A stretch of 64,000 nt of DNA from Elymus sibiricus (lineage: Eukaryota; Streptophyta; Magnoliopsida; Poales; Poaceae): positions 368,306,720 through 368,370,719 of the forward strand of contig CM077671.1 in assembly GCA_039707655.1 (NCBI GenBank). The letters run 5' to 3'. A program made the translations under genes and the position numbers. Positions 10,781-21,723 of the stretch are shown here, piece after piece. Every line of letters begins with the position of its first letter. Positions within the stretch are counted from its first letter, which is position 1. The notes below the pieces were generated by a model, which made no database searches, was not told the DNA's origin, and saw only the letters and a program-made list of their open reading frames with translations.

Positions 10781-11645
10781 GACGTCCTCGACGCCATCGT
10801 CTGCTTCACCAACAGCAAAGACCCTCCGCCCGACTCTTCGAGTCGCCGGGAGGCTCGGAGGCTACACCCAGCGGGTGCACTGGCGCGCCCCCGCTGGAAA
10901 CAGCCAGCCGGTGGACTCCGCGGCCGCGCCAGGCAGGGTCCCGCGCCCGTCAGTTGGCGGACCCCGCGTCAGCGCCCGACGACCTCGACGCCATCGTCTG
11001 CTTCAGCAAAAGCAAAGACCCTCCGCCCGACTCTTCGAGTCGCCCGAAGGCTCGGAGGCTACACCCAGCGGGTGCGCTCGCGCGCCCCCGCTGGAAGCAC
11101 CCGGCTGGTGGACTCCGTGTCCGCGCCAGGCAGGGTCCCGCGCCCGTCAGTTGGCGGACCCCGCGTCCACGCCTGACGTCCTCGACGCCATCGTCTGCTT
11201 CAGCAACAGCAAAGACCCTCCGCCCGACTCTTCGAGTCGCCCGGAGGCTACACCCAGCGGGTGCGCTAGCGCGCCCCCGCTGGAAACAGCCAGCCGGTGG
11301 ACTCCGCGTCCGCGCTAGGCAGGGTCCCACGCCCGTCAGTTGGCAGACCCCGCGTCCGCGCCTGACGTCCTCGACGCCATCATCTGCTTCAGCAACAACA
11401 AAGACACTCCGCCCGACTCTTCGAGTCGCCCGGAGGCTCGGAGGGTACACCCAGCGGGTGCGCTGGCGCGCCCCCGCTGGAAACAGCCAGCCGGTGGACT
11501 CCACGTCCGCCCCAGGCAGGGCCCCGCGTCCGTCAGTTGGCGGACCCCGCGTCCGCGCCCGACGTCCTCGACGCCACCGTCTGCTTCAGTAATAGCAAAA
11601 ACCCTCCGCCCGACTCCCCAAGTCGCCCGGAGGCTCGGAGGCTAC
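10781..11645 (+). repeat. 197-bp tandem array (about five units) ending at the polypurine tract of G
   Basis: The landmark GAC(G)(T/A)CCTCGACGCCA occurs at 10781, 10978, 11175, 11364 and 11561, giving spacings of 197, 197, 189 and 197 bp. Each unit contains CGCCCGGAGGCTCGGAGGCTAC (the third copy lacks 8 bp here). In the last unit this block abuts the 3' LTR and is the polypurine tract. In earlier units it is followed by ACCCAGCGGGTG instead. Confidence 0.9.
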
Positions 11646-12306
11646 TGTCGGGGGGATTACCCCCGGGTAGGCTCATGGAGGCGACTCAACATTTTAAAAC
11701 AACGGGGCAGCCAACGCCCCTCTGTCCGGCTGCTCCGTTTAATACCCCGGTCCGGCCGGCTGCTGAGGCCGGCCGGCTGCTCCGACCGACCTCTGTCCGG
11801 CTGCTCCAGCCGGCCTGCTGTGCGAGGTCAACCACACGTCCCATCGGACACGACATGAAGGCACTATAGCCTGCATCATGCGTCACTTCGCTGCACCCCC
11901 AATAGTGGCGCACTATAGCCTGCGTCATCGCGTCACCTCGCATATCATCTCCAATAGTGTTTAGTTGGCCAGGCGGGCCACCCCTTGTCCCCTGGGCCTC
12001 CCTTTATAAGAGGCACCAGGGGAGCCTCTCATGGCATTCACGCACACACGCATGAGGAGAGCAGCCCATGGCTCTCTTCTTCCACACAGCTCTAGGTGCA
12101 ACTTTGTATTACCAGATACACCACAAATACCATCAGACATGCAAGAGTAGGGGTATTATCTCTCCGGAGAGCCCCGAACCTAGGTAAACCACCGCGTGCT
12201 GTTGCCCTATCCCGCCCCGGATCTCCACGGTAGCCTTGCTCTCACCTCTTAAGCCATCCCATGGCATATGCCGTCCCGGGGCACCCCCCGTGAGAAAACG
12301 ACGACA
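11646..12306 (+). repeat. 3' LTR of element G
   Basis: Same length (661 bp) as the 5' LTR, with about 23 substitutions, mostly transitions. TTTATAAG recurs near 12003. The target duplication aattg follows. Confidence 0.9.
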
Positions 12307-12559
12307 AATTGTGATTGTCTCAATGACTAAGAACATAGTTTGTTGGTTTTCAATAAAGTTTTACTTCATACTTCAAGATTGTGGATAGATTCTTACTTGT
12401 TTATTGGAAGCTATATGATGAAAATTTGCTGCTATGATAATATTCATGATGCTCGCATGTCCGTATTTTCTTTTATTGACACCTCTCTCTAATAATGTAG
12501 TCATTATTATCGAGTTCGGCTCTCGCTTGAGGACAAGTGAGGTCTAAGCTTGGGGGAGT
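12307..12559 (+). other. End of 3' non-coding region of A with polypurine tract
   Basis: Element A resumes after the target duplication of G. The polypurine tract AAGCTTGGGGGAG (12546-12558) is next to the LTR start TGATACG at 12560. No ORF is supported. Confidence 0.8.
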
Positions 12560-13556
12560 TGATACGTCCATTTTGCATCATGATTTCTTATTGATATTTA
12601 TATTGTTCTTGGCCACTATTCCATCTTATTATACTATTCTAATGCCTTTCCTCTCTTAATTTACAAGGTACATCACAAAGAGGGAAATTGCCGGAAACTG
12701 GAATTCTGGACCTGGAAACCAAGAAAAAGGCTAAAAATTCTCTGGACTCCAAATGACCTGAAACTTCACGAGGATTTTTTGTGGAATATATCTGAATTTA
12801 TGGAGCAAAGAAGTGCCAGAGCGGGGCAACTGTTGGTGCTAAGCCAACAGGGCGCACCCACCCCCTGGGCGCGCCCTGATAGCTTGGTAGACCCATAGAC
12901 AGCCTCTAGACCCCCTTCTTCTATATGATGTGTTTTGACCTAGAAAAATTAGGAGGATACTTTCGGGATGAAGCGCCTCTGTCTCAAGGCGGAAACTTGG
13001 GCAGAAGCCTTGTTGCTCTTCGACAAAGAGATTCTGCCGGGGAAAATTCCCTCCGGGAGGGGGAAATCGAAGCCATCGTCTTCACCAACGCTTCATCCTT
13101 CATGGGAGGACCAGTCTTCATCAACATCTTAACCGACACCATCTCATCTCAAACCCTAGTTCACCTCTTGTATTCAATCTTTGTCTCAAAACCTCAGATT
13201 GATACCTATGGGTTACTAGTAGTGTTGATTACATCTTGTAGTTGATGCTTGTTGGTTTACTTGGTGGAAAATAATATGTTAGATCCTTAATCATATTTAT
13301 TATACCTCTGATATTGAACATGGTGATCATTTGTGAGTAGTTACTTTTGTTTCCGAGGACATGGGAGAAGTCTTGTTATAAGTAATCATGTGAAGTTGGT
13401 ATCCGTTCGATATTTTGATGATATGTACGTTGTTGCTTTGTTTAGTGGTGTCGTGTGAACGTCAACTACATGACACTTCACTAGATTCTCCTCGTTGGGT
13501 TCAACACTCTTACTTTTCGAAAGGTACTACGATTGATCCCCTATACTTGTGGGTCA
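12560..13556 (+). repeat. 3' LTR of element A (internally deleted, end clipped)
   Basis: Begins TGATACGTCCATTTTGCATCATG and ends ...CTTGTGGGTCA(T), where the family normally ends GGGTCATCA. It contains the LTR palindrome around 12841-12890 and a TATATGATG box near 12925. Between about 13480 and 13490 it jumps from the CACTTCAC block to CTCCTCGTTGGGTTC, so part of U5 has been deleted. The minus-strand LTR fragment at 13558 starts directly at its end. Confidence 0.8.
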
Positions 13557-13557
13557 T

Positions 13558-14732
13558 TGCTACTTGTAAACTGCGTTGGGTTTTTCCCCAAAGAGGACAG
13601 GAGATGCAGCATAGTAGAGATAAGTATTTCCCTCACTGAGAACAAAGGTTATCGAACCAATAGGAGAACCACACAAATTCCAGTCTTTAGCACCTACACA
13701 CAAAAGAGCACACAGTTGCACCCAACGCGGGCAAGAGGGTTGTCAATCCCCTTGAACTCGTTACTTGCAAGTGATAAGTAGTGATCGATAGATAATTTGA
13801 TAAATATAAATTGAAAATAAAAATAAAGTAAATAATGGCAGCAAGGTATTTAGAGATTTTGTAAATATATTTCTGAAGAGACCCGGGGGTCATCGTGTTC
13901 GCTAGGGGCTTCTCTTGCTCGAAGAAAGCATACGGTGGGTAGACAAATTACTGTTGGGCAATTGATAGAAAAGCGCATAGTTATGTAATATTTATTCACG
14001 GCAATGATCATGTATATAGGCATCACGTCCATAAGCAAGTAGACCAACTCCTGCCTGCATCTACTACTATTACTCCACCCATCGACGGCTATCCAGCCTG
14101 CATCTAGAGTATTAAGTAAAAACACAGTAATGCTTGGAGGATGATGACATGATGTAGACAATGTAAATCCAGTTAATATGAATGAACCCCAATGTTTTAC
14201 CCTTAGTGGCAGCAATAAAATACGTGTCATGTCCCTTTCTGTCACTGGGATTGAGCACCACAAGATTAAACCCACTACAACGCACCACTCCCACTTGAAG
14301 ATAAATCAATCTAGTTGACCAAACCAAACCGATAGATGAGAGAGCATTACGAAGCTATAACAATCATGCATATAAATAACCAGCAAGGATTCAATATATT
14401 TTCATGAATACTCTAAACATAAACCCACAATTCATCGGATCTCAACAAACACACCGCAAAGATGATTACATAGGATAGGTCACCGCGGGAATCGCGGTGA
14501 TCTTTGCATTGAAGAACATAGAGAGAGAGAGAGAGAGAGAGAGCCATCTAGGTACTAACTACGGACCCGTAGGTCTGCGGTGAACTACTCACACATCACC
14601 ATGGGAGCAGAAAGGTTGATGTAGAGGCCCTCCATGATCGATCTCCCGTCCGGCAGGGCACCAGAACAGGGCTCCATATGGGCACACGGGGGAACAGAGA
14701 CTTGCGCCAGCACAAAAAAGTGTTTCGAGAGG
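13558..14732 (-). mobile_element. Fragment of a minus-strand Athila-type LTR (type S)
   Basis: The left edge TGCTACTTG is the reverse complement of the LTR end ...CAAGTAGCA. The sequence is the reverse complement of the 3' LTR of element E (52523-54079), as shown by the GATCACCGCG/CGCGGTGATC block, the ACCGCGATTTTCGCGGTGATC region and the CTACGGACCCGTAGGTC block. The U3 end of the LTR is missing because the sequence changes at about 14733. A GA microsatellite lies at 14521-14543. Confidence 0.75.
14521..14543. repeat. GA microsatellite
   Basis: Uninterrupted (GA)n of 23 bp inside the LTR fragment. The matching site in the plus-strand LTR copy (near 53101-53117) has a shorter CT run, so the locus varies in length between copies. 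Confidence 0.9.
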
Positions 14733-14847
14733 CTCTCTAGGGCAGGATGTATGGTTTTACCTCCATCAAGAGGGCCCGGACCTTGTTAAAAGCTTCATGT
14801 CCCTTGTCTCTTGTAACCCATCGATCTGATCTCACAGCTCGGGCCCC
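14733..14847 (+). mobile_element. 115-bp LTR scrap of a Tat-lineage Gypsy (J-type)
   Basis: CAGGATGTATGGTTTTACCTCC...GAGGGCCCGGACC...CACAGCTCGGG matches the 3' half of the LTRs of element J (about 32740-32842). It stops before the LTR end, at the edge of the minus-strand LTR of D (14848). It is a relic between two Athila-type LTRs. Confidence 0.7.
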
Positions 14848-16381
14848 TGATAACCCAAAAGTGTAGGGGATCGTTTGTAGCCTTTTTCGATAAGAAAGAG
14901 TGTCGAACCCTACGAGGAGCTAAAGGTAGAATTAATACTCTCTCAAGTTCTATCGACCACCGATACAACTCTACGCACGCTAATGCTTACTTTACCTAGA
15001 ACAAGTATGAAACTACTTTGCAGGAATAAAACTAGAAGTACTTACTACGTATAATAGATAGTTTTGCAAGATAATAAAGAACAAGTAAATAAAAGTTAGG
15101 GGCTGTTTAAATAAAGATTAATAAGTAAGTTGTTTAGTAGAAAGCCTTTTGGTGTAATGCAAGAGAAAGATTGTCCATAGGAAATTGAATATAACGCGAT
15201 AGATACTTGTCATGTGTAATGAGGGAGAGGCAAACGCTAACACACTTTCTCTACTTGGATCATGTGCACTTATGATTGGACCTCTAGCAAGCATCCGCAA
15301 CTACTAGAAATCATTAAGGTAAACCTAACCATAGCATTAAACATCAAGTCCTCTTTACTCCCATACGCAAACAATCCCCTTTCTTGGGTTTGTGTTTCAG
15401 TCACTCACCAACCCACTATAAGCGAATCATGAACATATTTCAAACCCTCCAGCGGGATTCCTTCACGTGTGCGCCTCACGGAAGGCACCTTAGGACAACA
15501 CCATATCAACATACAATTCATATCAATAACATCATACCACAATTAACCCGTAGGACAAAAGAGATCTACTCAAACATCATAGGATAGACACACATCATTG
15601 GATAATAATATATAGCATTAAGCACTATGTTCAAGTAGAGATTACAGCAGGGAAGAGAGGTTTTACACCGCTTCATAGAGGGGGAGAGAGTTGGCGGTGA
15701 CGACGGCGAAGTTGTTGGCGTAGATCGCCGTCACGATGGTTGCCCCGGCGGCGCTCCGGCACCACCGGGAGAGAGGGGGAGAGAGCCCCCCTCCTTCTTA
15801 TTCTTCCTTGACCTCCTCCCTAGGTGGGAGGAGAGTTTACCCTCTGGTCCATGGCCTCCATGGCTCTCGGAGGGGAAGAGACCCTCCGAGATTGGATCTC
15901 TCTCTCTGTTTCTCTCCTATTTTCACGACTGTTTTCAGACCCCATCACCGTTTCTTAAATATCCAGAGATCCGTAACTCCGATCGGGCTGAAATTTTGAG
16001 GGGATTTTTTGCAAAAATATCTTTCTTGCGGCAGAAGGAGAGCCTCAACCAACTTAAGGGATGGCCACAAGCCATCAGGGCGCGCCCCCCAGGCCGCGCC
16101 TGTTGTGTGGTGGGGCCCTCAGGTATCGTCTTGCATTGATTCCGACTCTCAAAATTCACATATATTCCAAAAAAACTCCATAAATTTTTATCGCGTTTGG
16201 ACTTCGTTTGATATGGAATTTCTGCGAAACAAAAAAACAGGAATGGGCACTGGGCACTGGGTCAATAGGTTAGTGCTAAAAAATAATATAAATTGCTAAA
16301 TAATTACTCAAAAAGTATCCTAGAATGATAATATAATAGCATAGAACAATCAAAAATTAAAGATACGTTGGAGACGTATCA
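14848..16381 (-). repeat. 3' LTR of element D (type B)
   Basis: 1534 bp, from TGATAACCC (reverse complement of the GGGTTATCA end) to GAGACGTATCA (reverse complement of the TGATACGTCTC start). It is adjacent to the internal polypurine-type motif at 16382-16396. Confidence 0.85.
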
Positions 16382-19367
16382 AGCATCCCCAAGTTTAATT
16401 TCTGCTCGTCCTCGAGTAGGTAAATGATAAACACAGAATTTTTGATGTGACATGCTACCCAATATGTAATCTTTTGTATGTATGCTCATTGAGAAATGAT
16501 GAATTAACAAACATTGACATAGTAATACTTATAAGCACAAGCAACAAAATCATCAATCTTTCAAAGTATACGATCCTCAAAGAATGTTTACCGCCATTCA
16601 TCTTATTATATTAGCAAGGCATGGCTCCGTCTTCACCACATTAATACAAATGTCAAGCACCACGGTGCCCAAGTCAGGCAATTGGATCGTACTTTTTCAG
16701 TATGCATCAACTTTTTATTCTTCCCGCAATACATGAGCGTGAACCATGGACATAGCATATACGTGGAATAGAATGTCGTGGTATGTTTCAAAGGGGTAAA
16801 AGTGGAGAAGAAAGTCTCACATCAACTCGGCGTATCAACGGGCTATGGAGATGCCCATCAATAGATATCAATGCGAGGAGTAGGGAATGCCATGCAACGG
16901 ATGCACTAGAGCTATAAGTGTATGAAAGCTCGACTGAAGCTAAGTGGGTGTGCATGCAACTTGCTTGCTCATGAAGACCTCGAGCATTTGAGGACGCCCG
17001 TCATCGGAATATACAAGCCAAGTTCTATAATGAAAAATTCCCACTAGCATATGGAAGTGACAAAACAAGAGATTCTCTATATGAAGAACATGGTGCCACT
17101 TTGAGGCACAAGTGTGGTAAAGGATAGTAGGAAAGTCCCTTCTCTCTTTTTCTCTCATTTATTTGTTTATTTTTTCATGGTGGGCATTTTATTTTTCTTT
17201 TTTCCGCCTCCCCCATTTTCGTCTGGAGTCTCATCTTGACTTGTGGGGGAATCATAGTCTTCATCATCCTTTCCTCACTAGGACAATGCTCTAATAATGA
17301 TGATCATCACACTTTTATTTACTTACAAATCAATATGAAAAACTAATATAACTCTATATGATGCCTCTGGTAGTGTACCAAGATGTCCAATGATCTAGCA
17401 TAGCAAAAGATATCAAAAAATAGACAAGCCATGTAAATATCATGCTAGCTATCTTACGATCTTGCAAAGCAATATGAGAATGGAAATACAAGTCATATGA
17501 AGTGATGGTGGAAGTCGCATGGCAATATATCTCGGAATGGCTATGGACATGCCATGATAGGTAGGTATGGTGTCTGTTTTGAGGAAGATATAATGAGGCT
17601 TATGTGCAACAGAGCGTATCATGTCACGGGGTTTGGATGCACCGGCAAAAGTTGCACCGATCCTCGAGGTGAGAATGCGCAATGCATGGTACCGAAGAGG
17701 CTAGCAAAATATGAATAGGTGAGATTGCGCATGTCTATGGTTTCACATTAGTCATAAAGAACTCATATACTTATTGCAAAGTTTTATTAGTTTTCTCACA
17801 AATCAATGTACTACACGCATGCCCCGAGGGAGGAGGTTGGGAGGAGTTAACCATCGCGCGTCTCCGACCCGAAACAACACTAGGATTTTAACGTGGAATA
17901 GAAATGCTCACACATCCTCACCATGCCTTTTTAATTTTTAGACAAACAAGAAGTTAACACCTCTTAATATCGACACTTCTACGAATCTACAATGATGCTC
18001 TCACACCCTTTCGCATTACCACATCAATATAATTAACCCACAATTTCTCTTTAATGTGCTACATGAAGGTTTTGATTATCACTCCTTGAATACCTATTAT
18101 TTTTGGACTAGTCATATAACCCATGCAAATTACCGTCACTGTTTATTAACTCCCAAACAAATATAAGTGAAGAACGAGAGTTTAATTTTTTCTACAAAAG
18201 ACCATGCTCCAATGAATATAAGTGAAGCAAAAAAGCATTCTACAAATAACGGTTTTCTATATGTAGAGAAACATGCATCCAACTTCAAATGATATAAGTG
18301 AAGCACATGAAGCATTCTATAAAGCCATACTCAAAAGATATAAGTGAAGTGCAAAGAGCATTCTATAAATCAACCATGGACTTTCCCAAACCAGCATGGT
18401 GCATTTCAAAAAGGAAAATAAAAGGCACACGATGCTCCAAGAATTTACGCATATCATGTGAACAAAACAAAAACCGAAACATACCGATAGTTGTTGAAGA
18501 AGAAAGATGGGATGCCTTCTGGGGCATCCCCAAGCTTAGACGCTTGAGTCTCCTTGAATATTTACTTGGGGTTCCTTGGGCATTCCCAATCTTGAACTCT
18601 TGTCTCTCCTTATTCTTCTCATATCGATACCTCCTCGATCTTCGAACACTTCATCTACACAAAACATGACAAAACTTTTACTAGAAACGTTAGTACATAA
18701 TCATCAAATCTCATCATGTCCTGCCATAACATTATTGTATAATTATAATCCAACATTACCCACTGTATGCTATCACAATTATGTGGCTCCCAAGTCAATG
18801 AGGCTCAACAAGAATTCAAACATAAGCACGCAAAGCAACTATAACAACAATCTGGGAAAACAGGACAATCTGTAAGATGGAACATATACTTATGTAACTC
18901 AAACAATTCTGATAAATTAGGAAGTAATAAATAATTTGTATAACAGTATTTTGTAGAAATTTCAGATTTTTGCACACTCCAGTAAAATATGAAAATTCAA
19001 ACACTACAGCAAAAGTTTCTGTTTTTGCACAGCACATGTCAAACAAGCAATTTAAACATCCCAAAGGTAATTCTTGGCACAGTATTTTTATAATACAATG
19101 GAGTTATACAAGGGGATAATTATTTTTGTTGAAAAGTTTCTGTAATCAAGATTCACAAAGTTTCCGTGCGCAAGAACAAAGTTCAAGGCAAGCCCCCACT
19201 TCAACGGTGCTCGTCCTTCTGACTTTCACTTTTGTTTTTGCAAAGGTTTTAAGTTCCCCACTTTATTTTTTTGTTTTTAATTATTTTAAAAGCACACAAC
19301 AGAAATAAATGACTCTCTAAAACTTTTGGGTTGTCTCCCTGGCAGCACTTTCTTTAAAGCCATTAAG
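16382..19367 (-). other. 3' non-coding region of element D
   Basis: No ORF is supported. In element orientation it holds the LTR-adjacent polypurine tract (AAACTTGGGGATGC, 16382-16396) and a second copy of that motif at 18523-18537. Around 18160-18355 there is a degenerate array of ATATAAGTGAAGCA(c) followed by AGCATTCTA. The whole stretch aligns in reverse complement with 31368-32392 plus 50636-52522 of element E. Confidence 0.75.
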
Positions 19368-20153
19368 CTAGGCATATAGTGCTCAAGTAATTGATCCACC
19401 CGGATCCCAAGGTATATCAAAGCCAATTTTAATTAACAATTATTTGTAATTGAGTAGTGAGCACAAAGCAAAATATATCATGTAACAACTAAGTCTAACT
19501 CTCTTCCTATGCATTGACATGTCATACAAGAACAATTCATGCACATCAAGAAAAGGCCAATACATAGCATAAGTAGTTTCTTGCAATTTTATAGTATTGG
19601 AAACATAGAGAGGTGAAGATTTGGTTCCTCTCTCATAATAATTGCAAGTAGGAGCAGCAAGCACATGCATATTATATTCATCAAAATTATCATGTGTAAT
19701 AGTAAAACGCAACCCATCAATATAATCCTGAATAAGTGCAAACCTCCAATATAGTGTAGTTGGGAGAATTCAAAAAGATAATAGGACTATCGTGTGTGTG
19801 TGCAATAGCAACAATTTTATGCTTAACATACGGAACTATAGCAAGTTCATCTTCATAAGCATACTTCATATTGGCATCATGGCCACAAGCATAACAAGCA
19901 TCAAGTTCATCAAAGAGGGATATTACAAATGAATCCAAGGGATCATAGCTTTCATCCTTCGGTGTGTGCGAATGGAAATTAAACAATGTATGAGTTGAAG
20001 AGTTACTCTCATTAGAAGGTGGGCACGGGTAGCTAATCCGCTCTTCCTCCTTTTGTTCTTCACTCTCCTCCTCATCTTTTTCATCTAATGAGCTCACAGT
20101 TTCAGCCATTTCTTCTACTATAGATTCCTGCAAAATATTAGTCTCTTCCATAG
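19368..20153 (-). pseudogene. Element D gag-like protein, C-terminal part
   Basis: This is the C-terminal half of the only protein carried by the D/E family. An ORF runs from 20169 to 19717 on the minus strand, and after a frame change the product continues to a TAG at 19368-19370, at the same place as the end of the E copy (31365-31367). It includes a strongly acidic Glu/Lys-rich segment (DEKDEEESEEQKEEE), a Cys-containing patch (DACYACG) and an aromatic C-terminus. I recognise no enzyme domain, zinc knuckle or membrane segment. The position after the primer site suggests a gag-like structural protein, which is inference. The upstream part is separated by the C complex. Confidence 0.6.
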
Positions 20154-20422
20154 ATTCAAGTATTGTCATCTTTGGTTTTTGCTACTTTTGTGAGGGCTTT
20201 CTCAAACCCGGGGGGATCTTTGCGCTTCCCCAAATTTTCAGGAGAAGAGACCATCTTGAGATCTAAAATATCCAAATGCTTATTGCAAAGAGTAATCAAA
20301 GTATTCATGTGATTGAGGTTTCCACTAATATGTTGATGATGTTTCCCCGATGTTATAGATTGACACGCTGAAGAGAGACTACTTTCGCACCTCCTTCCCG
20401 GCAACGGCGCTAGAAATTCCTT
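20154..20422 (-). pseudogene. Left, internally deleted copy of the C gag region
   Basis: On the minus strand this contains the primer-site side (TTTCTAGCGCCGTTGCCGGG), the start of the leader, then a jump to the gag C-terminus (MVSSPENLGKRKDPPGF...KDDNT). Compared with 24190-25005, the middle of gag is missing. The break lies at a short ATGTTGATGA-like repeat shared by both flanks, as expected for illegitimate recombination. An open frame runs across the deletion but is not a functional gag. Confidence 0.6.
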
Positions 20423-21723
20423 TGACGTGGCTTGAGACTGCGTCGGTATTTCCCCAAAGAGGAGGGGATGATGCAGCACAGCGACGGTAAGTATTTCCCT
20501 CAGTTATGAAACCAAGGTTATCAAACCTAGGAGGAGGACCACACAACGTCTATGTAAACGGTACCTACACACGAAGAACAAATACTTGCAACCCGACGCG
20601 TAAGAGAGGTTGTCAATCTCTCAACGGTAAAAAGACAGATTAGGTGTAGTAGATTGGATAAATAAATATCACAAGAACACAAAATAAAATAGGCAAATAA
20701 AAATTGCAGCAAGGTATTTTTGGGTTTTTGGAATAATAGATCTAAAAAAATGGCAAAAGATAGATTGGAAAGCAATGAGTTGGAAAAGTAGACCCAGGGG
20801 CCGTAGGTTTCACTAGTGGCTTCTCTCATGAGTATAGCACACGGTGGGTGAACAAATTACTGTTGGGAAATTGATAGAAGATCAAATAATCATGACGATA
20901 TCCAAGGCGATGATCATTATATAGGCATCACGTCCAAGATTAGTAGACGAAACGATTCTGCATCTACTACTATTACTCCACACATTGACCACTATCCAGC
21001 ATGCATCTAGTGTATTAAGTTCATGGAAAACGGAGTAATGCAATAAGAACGGTGACATGATGTAGACAAGATATATTCATGTAGGAATAGACCCCATCTT
21101 GTTATCCTTAATAGCAACGATACATGCGTGCCTTGCTGCCCCTTCTGTCACTGGGATAGGACACCGCAAGATTGAACCCATCACAAAGCACCTCTTCCCA
21201 TGGCAAGAAAAATCGATCTAGTTGGCCTAACTAAACCAAAGATTTGAATAAGAAATACGAGGCTATAAGTAATCATGCATATAAGAGATCAAAGAAGACT
21301 CAAATAATATTCATGGATAGAAACTGATCATGAACTCAAAATTCATCGGATCCCAACAAACACAGCGCAAAAAGTCATTACATCAAATAGATCTCCAAGA
21401 GACCATTGTATTGAGAATCAAAAGAGAGAGAGAAAGCCATCTAGCTACTGCCTATGGACCCGTAGGTCTATGGTGGACTACTCACGCATCATCGGAGAGG
21501 CACCAATGAGGATGATGAACCCCTCCGTGATGGTGTTGGATTGGATCTCGCGGTTCTGGAATTTGCGGAGGCTGGAAGTATTTTTCGTCGACTCCTCTAG
21601 GATTTCTGGAATATTTGGGTATTTATAGAGCTCAGAGGCGCTGGAGAGGGGTCCCGAGGCCACCACAACCCACCAGGGCACGCCCGGGGCCTCTGGCGCG
21701 CCCTGGTGTTTTGTGGTCCCCTT
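20423..21723 (-). repeat. LTR of the C complex (left, truncated)
   Basis: Starts TGACGTGGCTTGAGAC and runs to GTGGTCCCCTTA, where about 290 bp including the U3 start are missing relative to 25006-26586. The next sequence is the polypurine side of the internal region (CAAGCTTAATTCC). It carries the palindrome CACCAGGGCACGCC / GGCGCGCCCTGGTG at 21671-21684 and 21695-21708. Confidence 0.75.

Larger units (their letters stand above)
6884..12306 (+). mobile_element. Element G: non-coding LARD-like LTR retrotransposon, 5423 bp
   Basis: The ends are TGTCGGGGGG...ACGACA, with two 661-bp LTRs (6884-7544 and 11646-12306) and perfect 5-bp target duplications aattg (6879-6883 and 12307-12311). By eye the LTRs differ at about 23 positions (about 96.5% identity). 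The 4.1-kb interior is GC-rich and holds no gag, protease, RT or integrase, so the element would have moved with enzymes from another element. It resembles the rice Dasheng/RIRE2 arrangement (GC-rich interior, TTGGCGCCCACC-type primer site), but the Triticeae family name is not recognised. Confidence 0.9.
1440..13556 (+). mobile_element. Element A: Athila-lineage Gypsy, 5'-truncated, interrupted by G
   Basis: Visible in order are the end of protease, RT, RNase H, integrase, a small 3' ORF, a long non-coding 3' region, a polypurine tract and a 3' LTR starting TGATACGTCC at 12560. The 5' LTR, primer-binding site and gag are missing, because the element begins abruptly inside protease at about 1440. 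The insert 6884-12306 (G) lies in the 3' non-coding region with its own target duplication. The 3' LTR loses its last bases to the LTR fragment at 13558. The style resembles the Triticeae Sabrina/WHAM/Fatima group, but the family is not assigned with certainty. Confidence 0.85.

Noticed and set aside
10250..11645. Possible CRISPR-like repeat-spacer array
   Set aside because: Unit lengths (about 45-70 and 197 bp) and the lack of unique spacers do not fit, and the surroundings are a plant retrotransposon.
9932..11858. Open frames of 170-414 codons through the tandem arrays of G
   Set aside because: They repeat with the 197-bp and shorter units, and some run into the LTR. They are by-products of the repeats.
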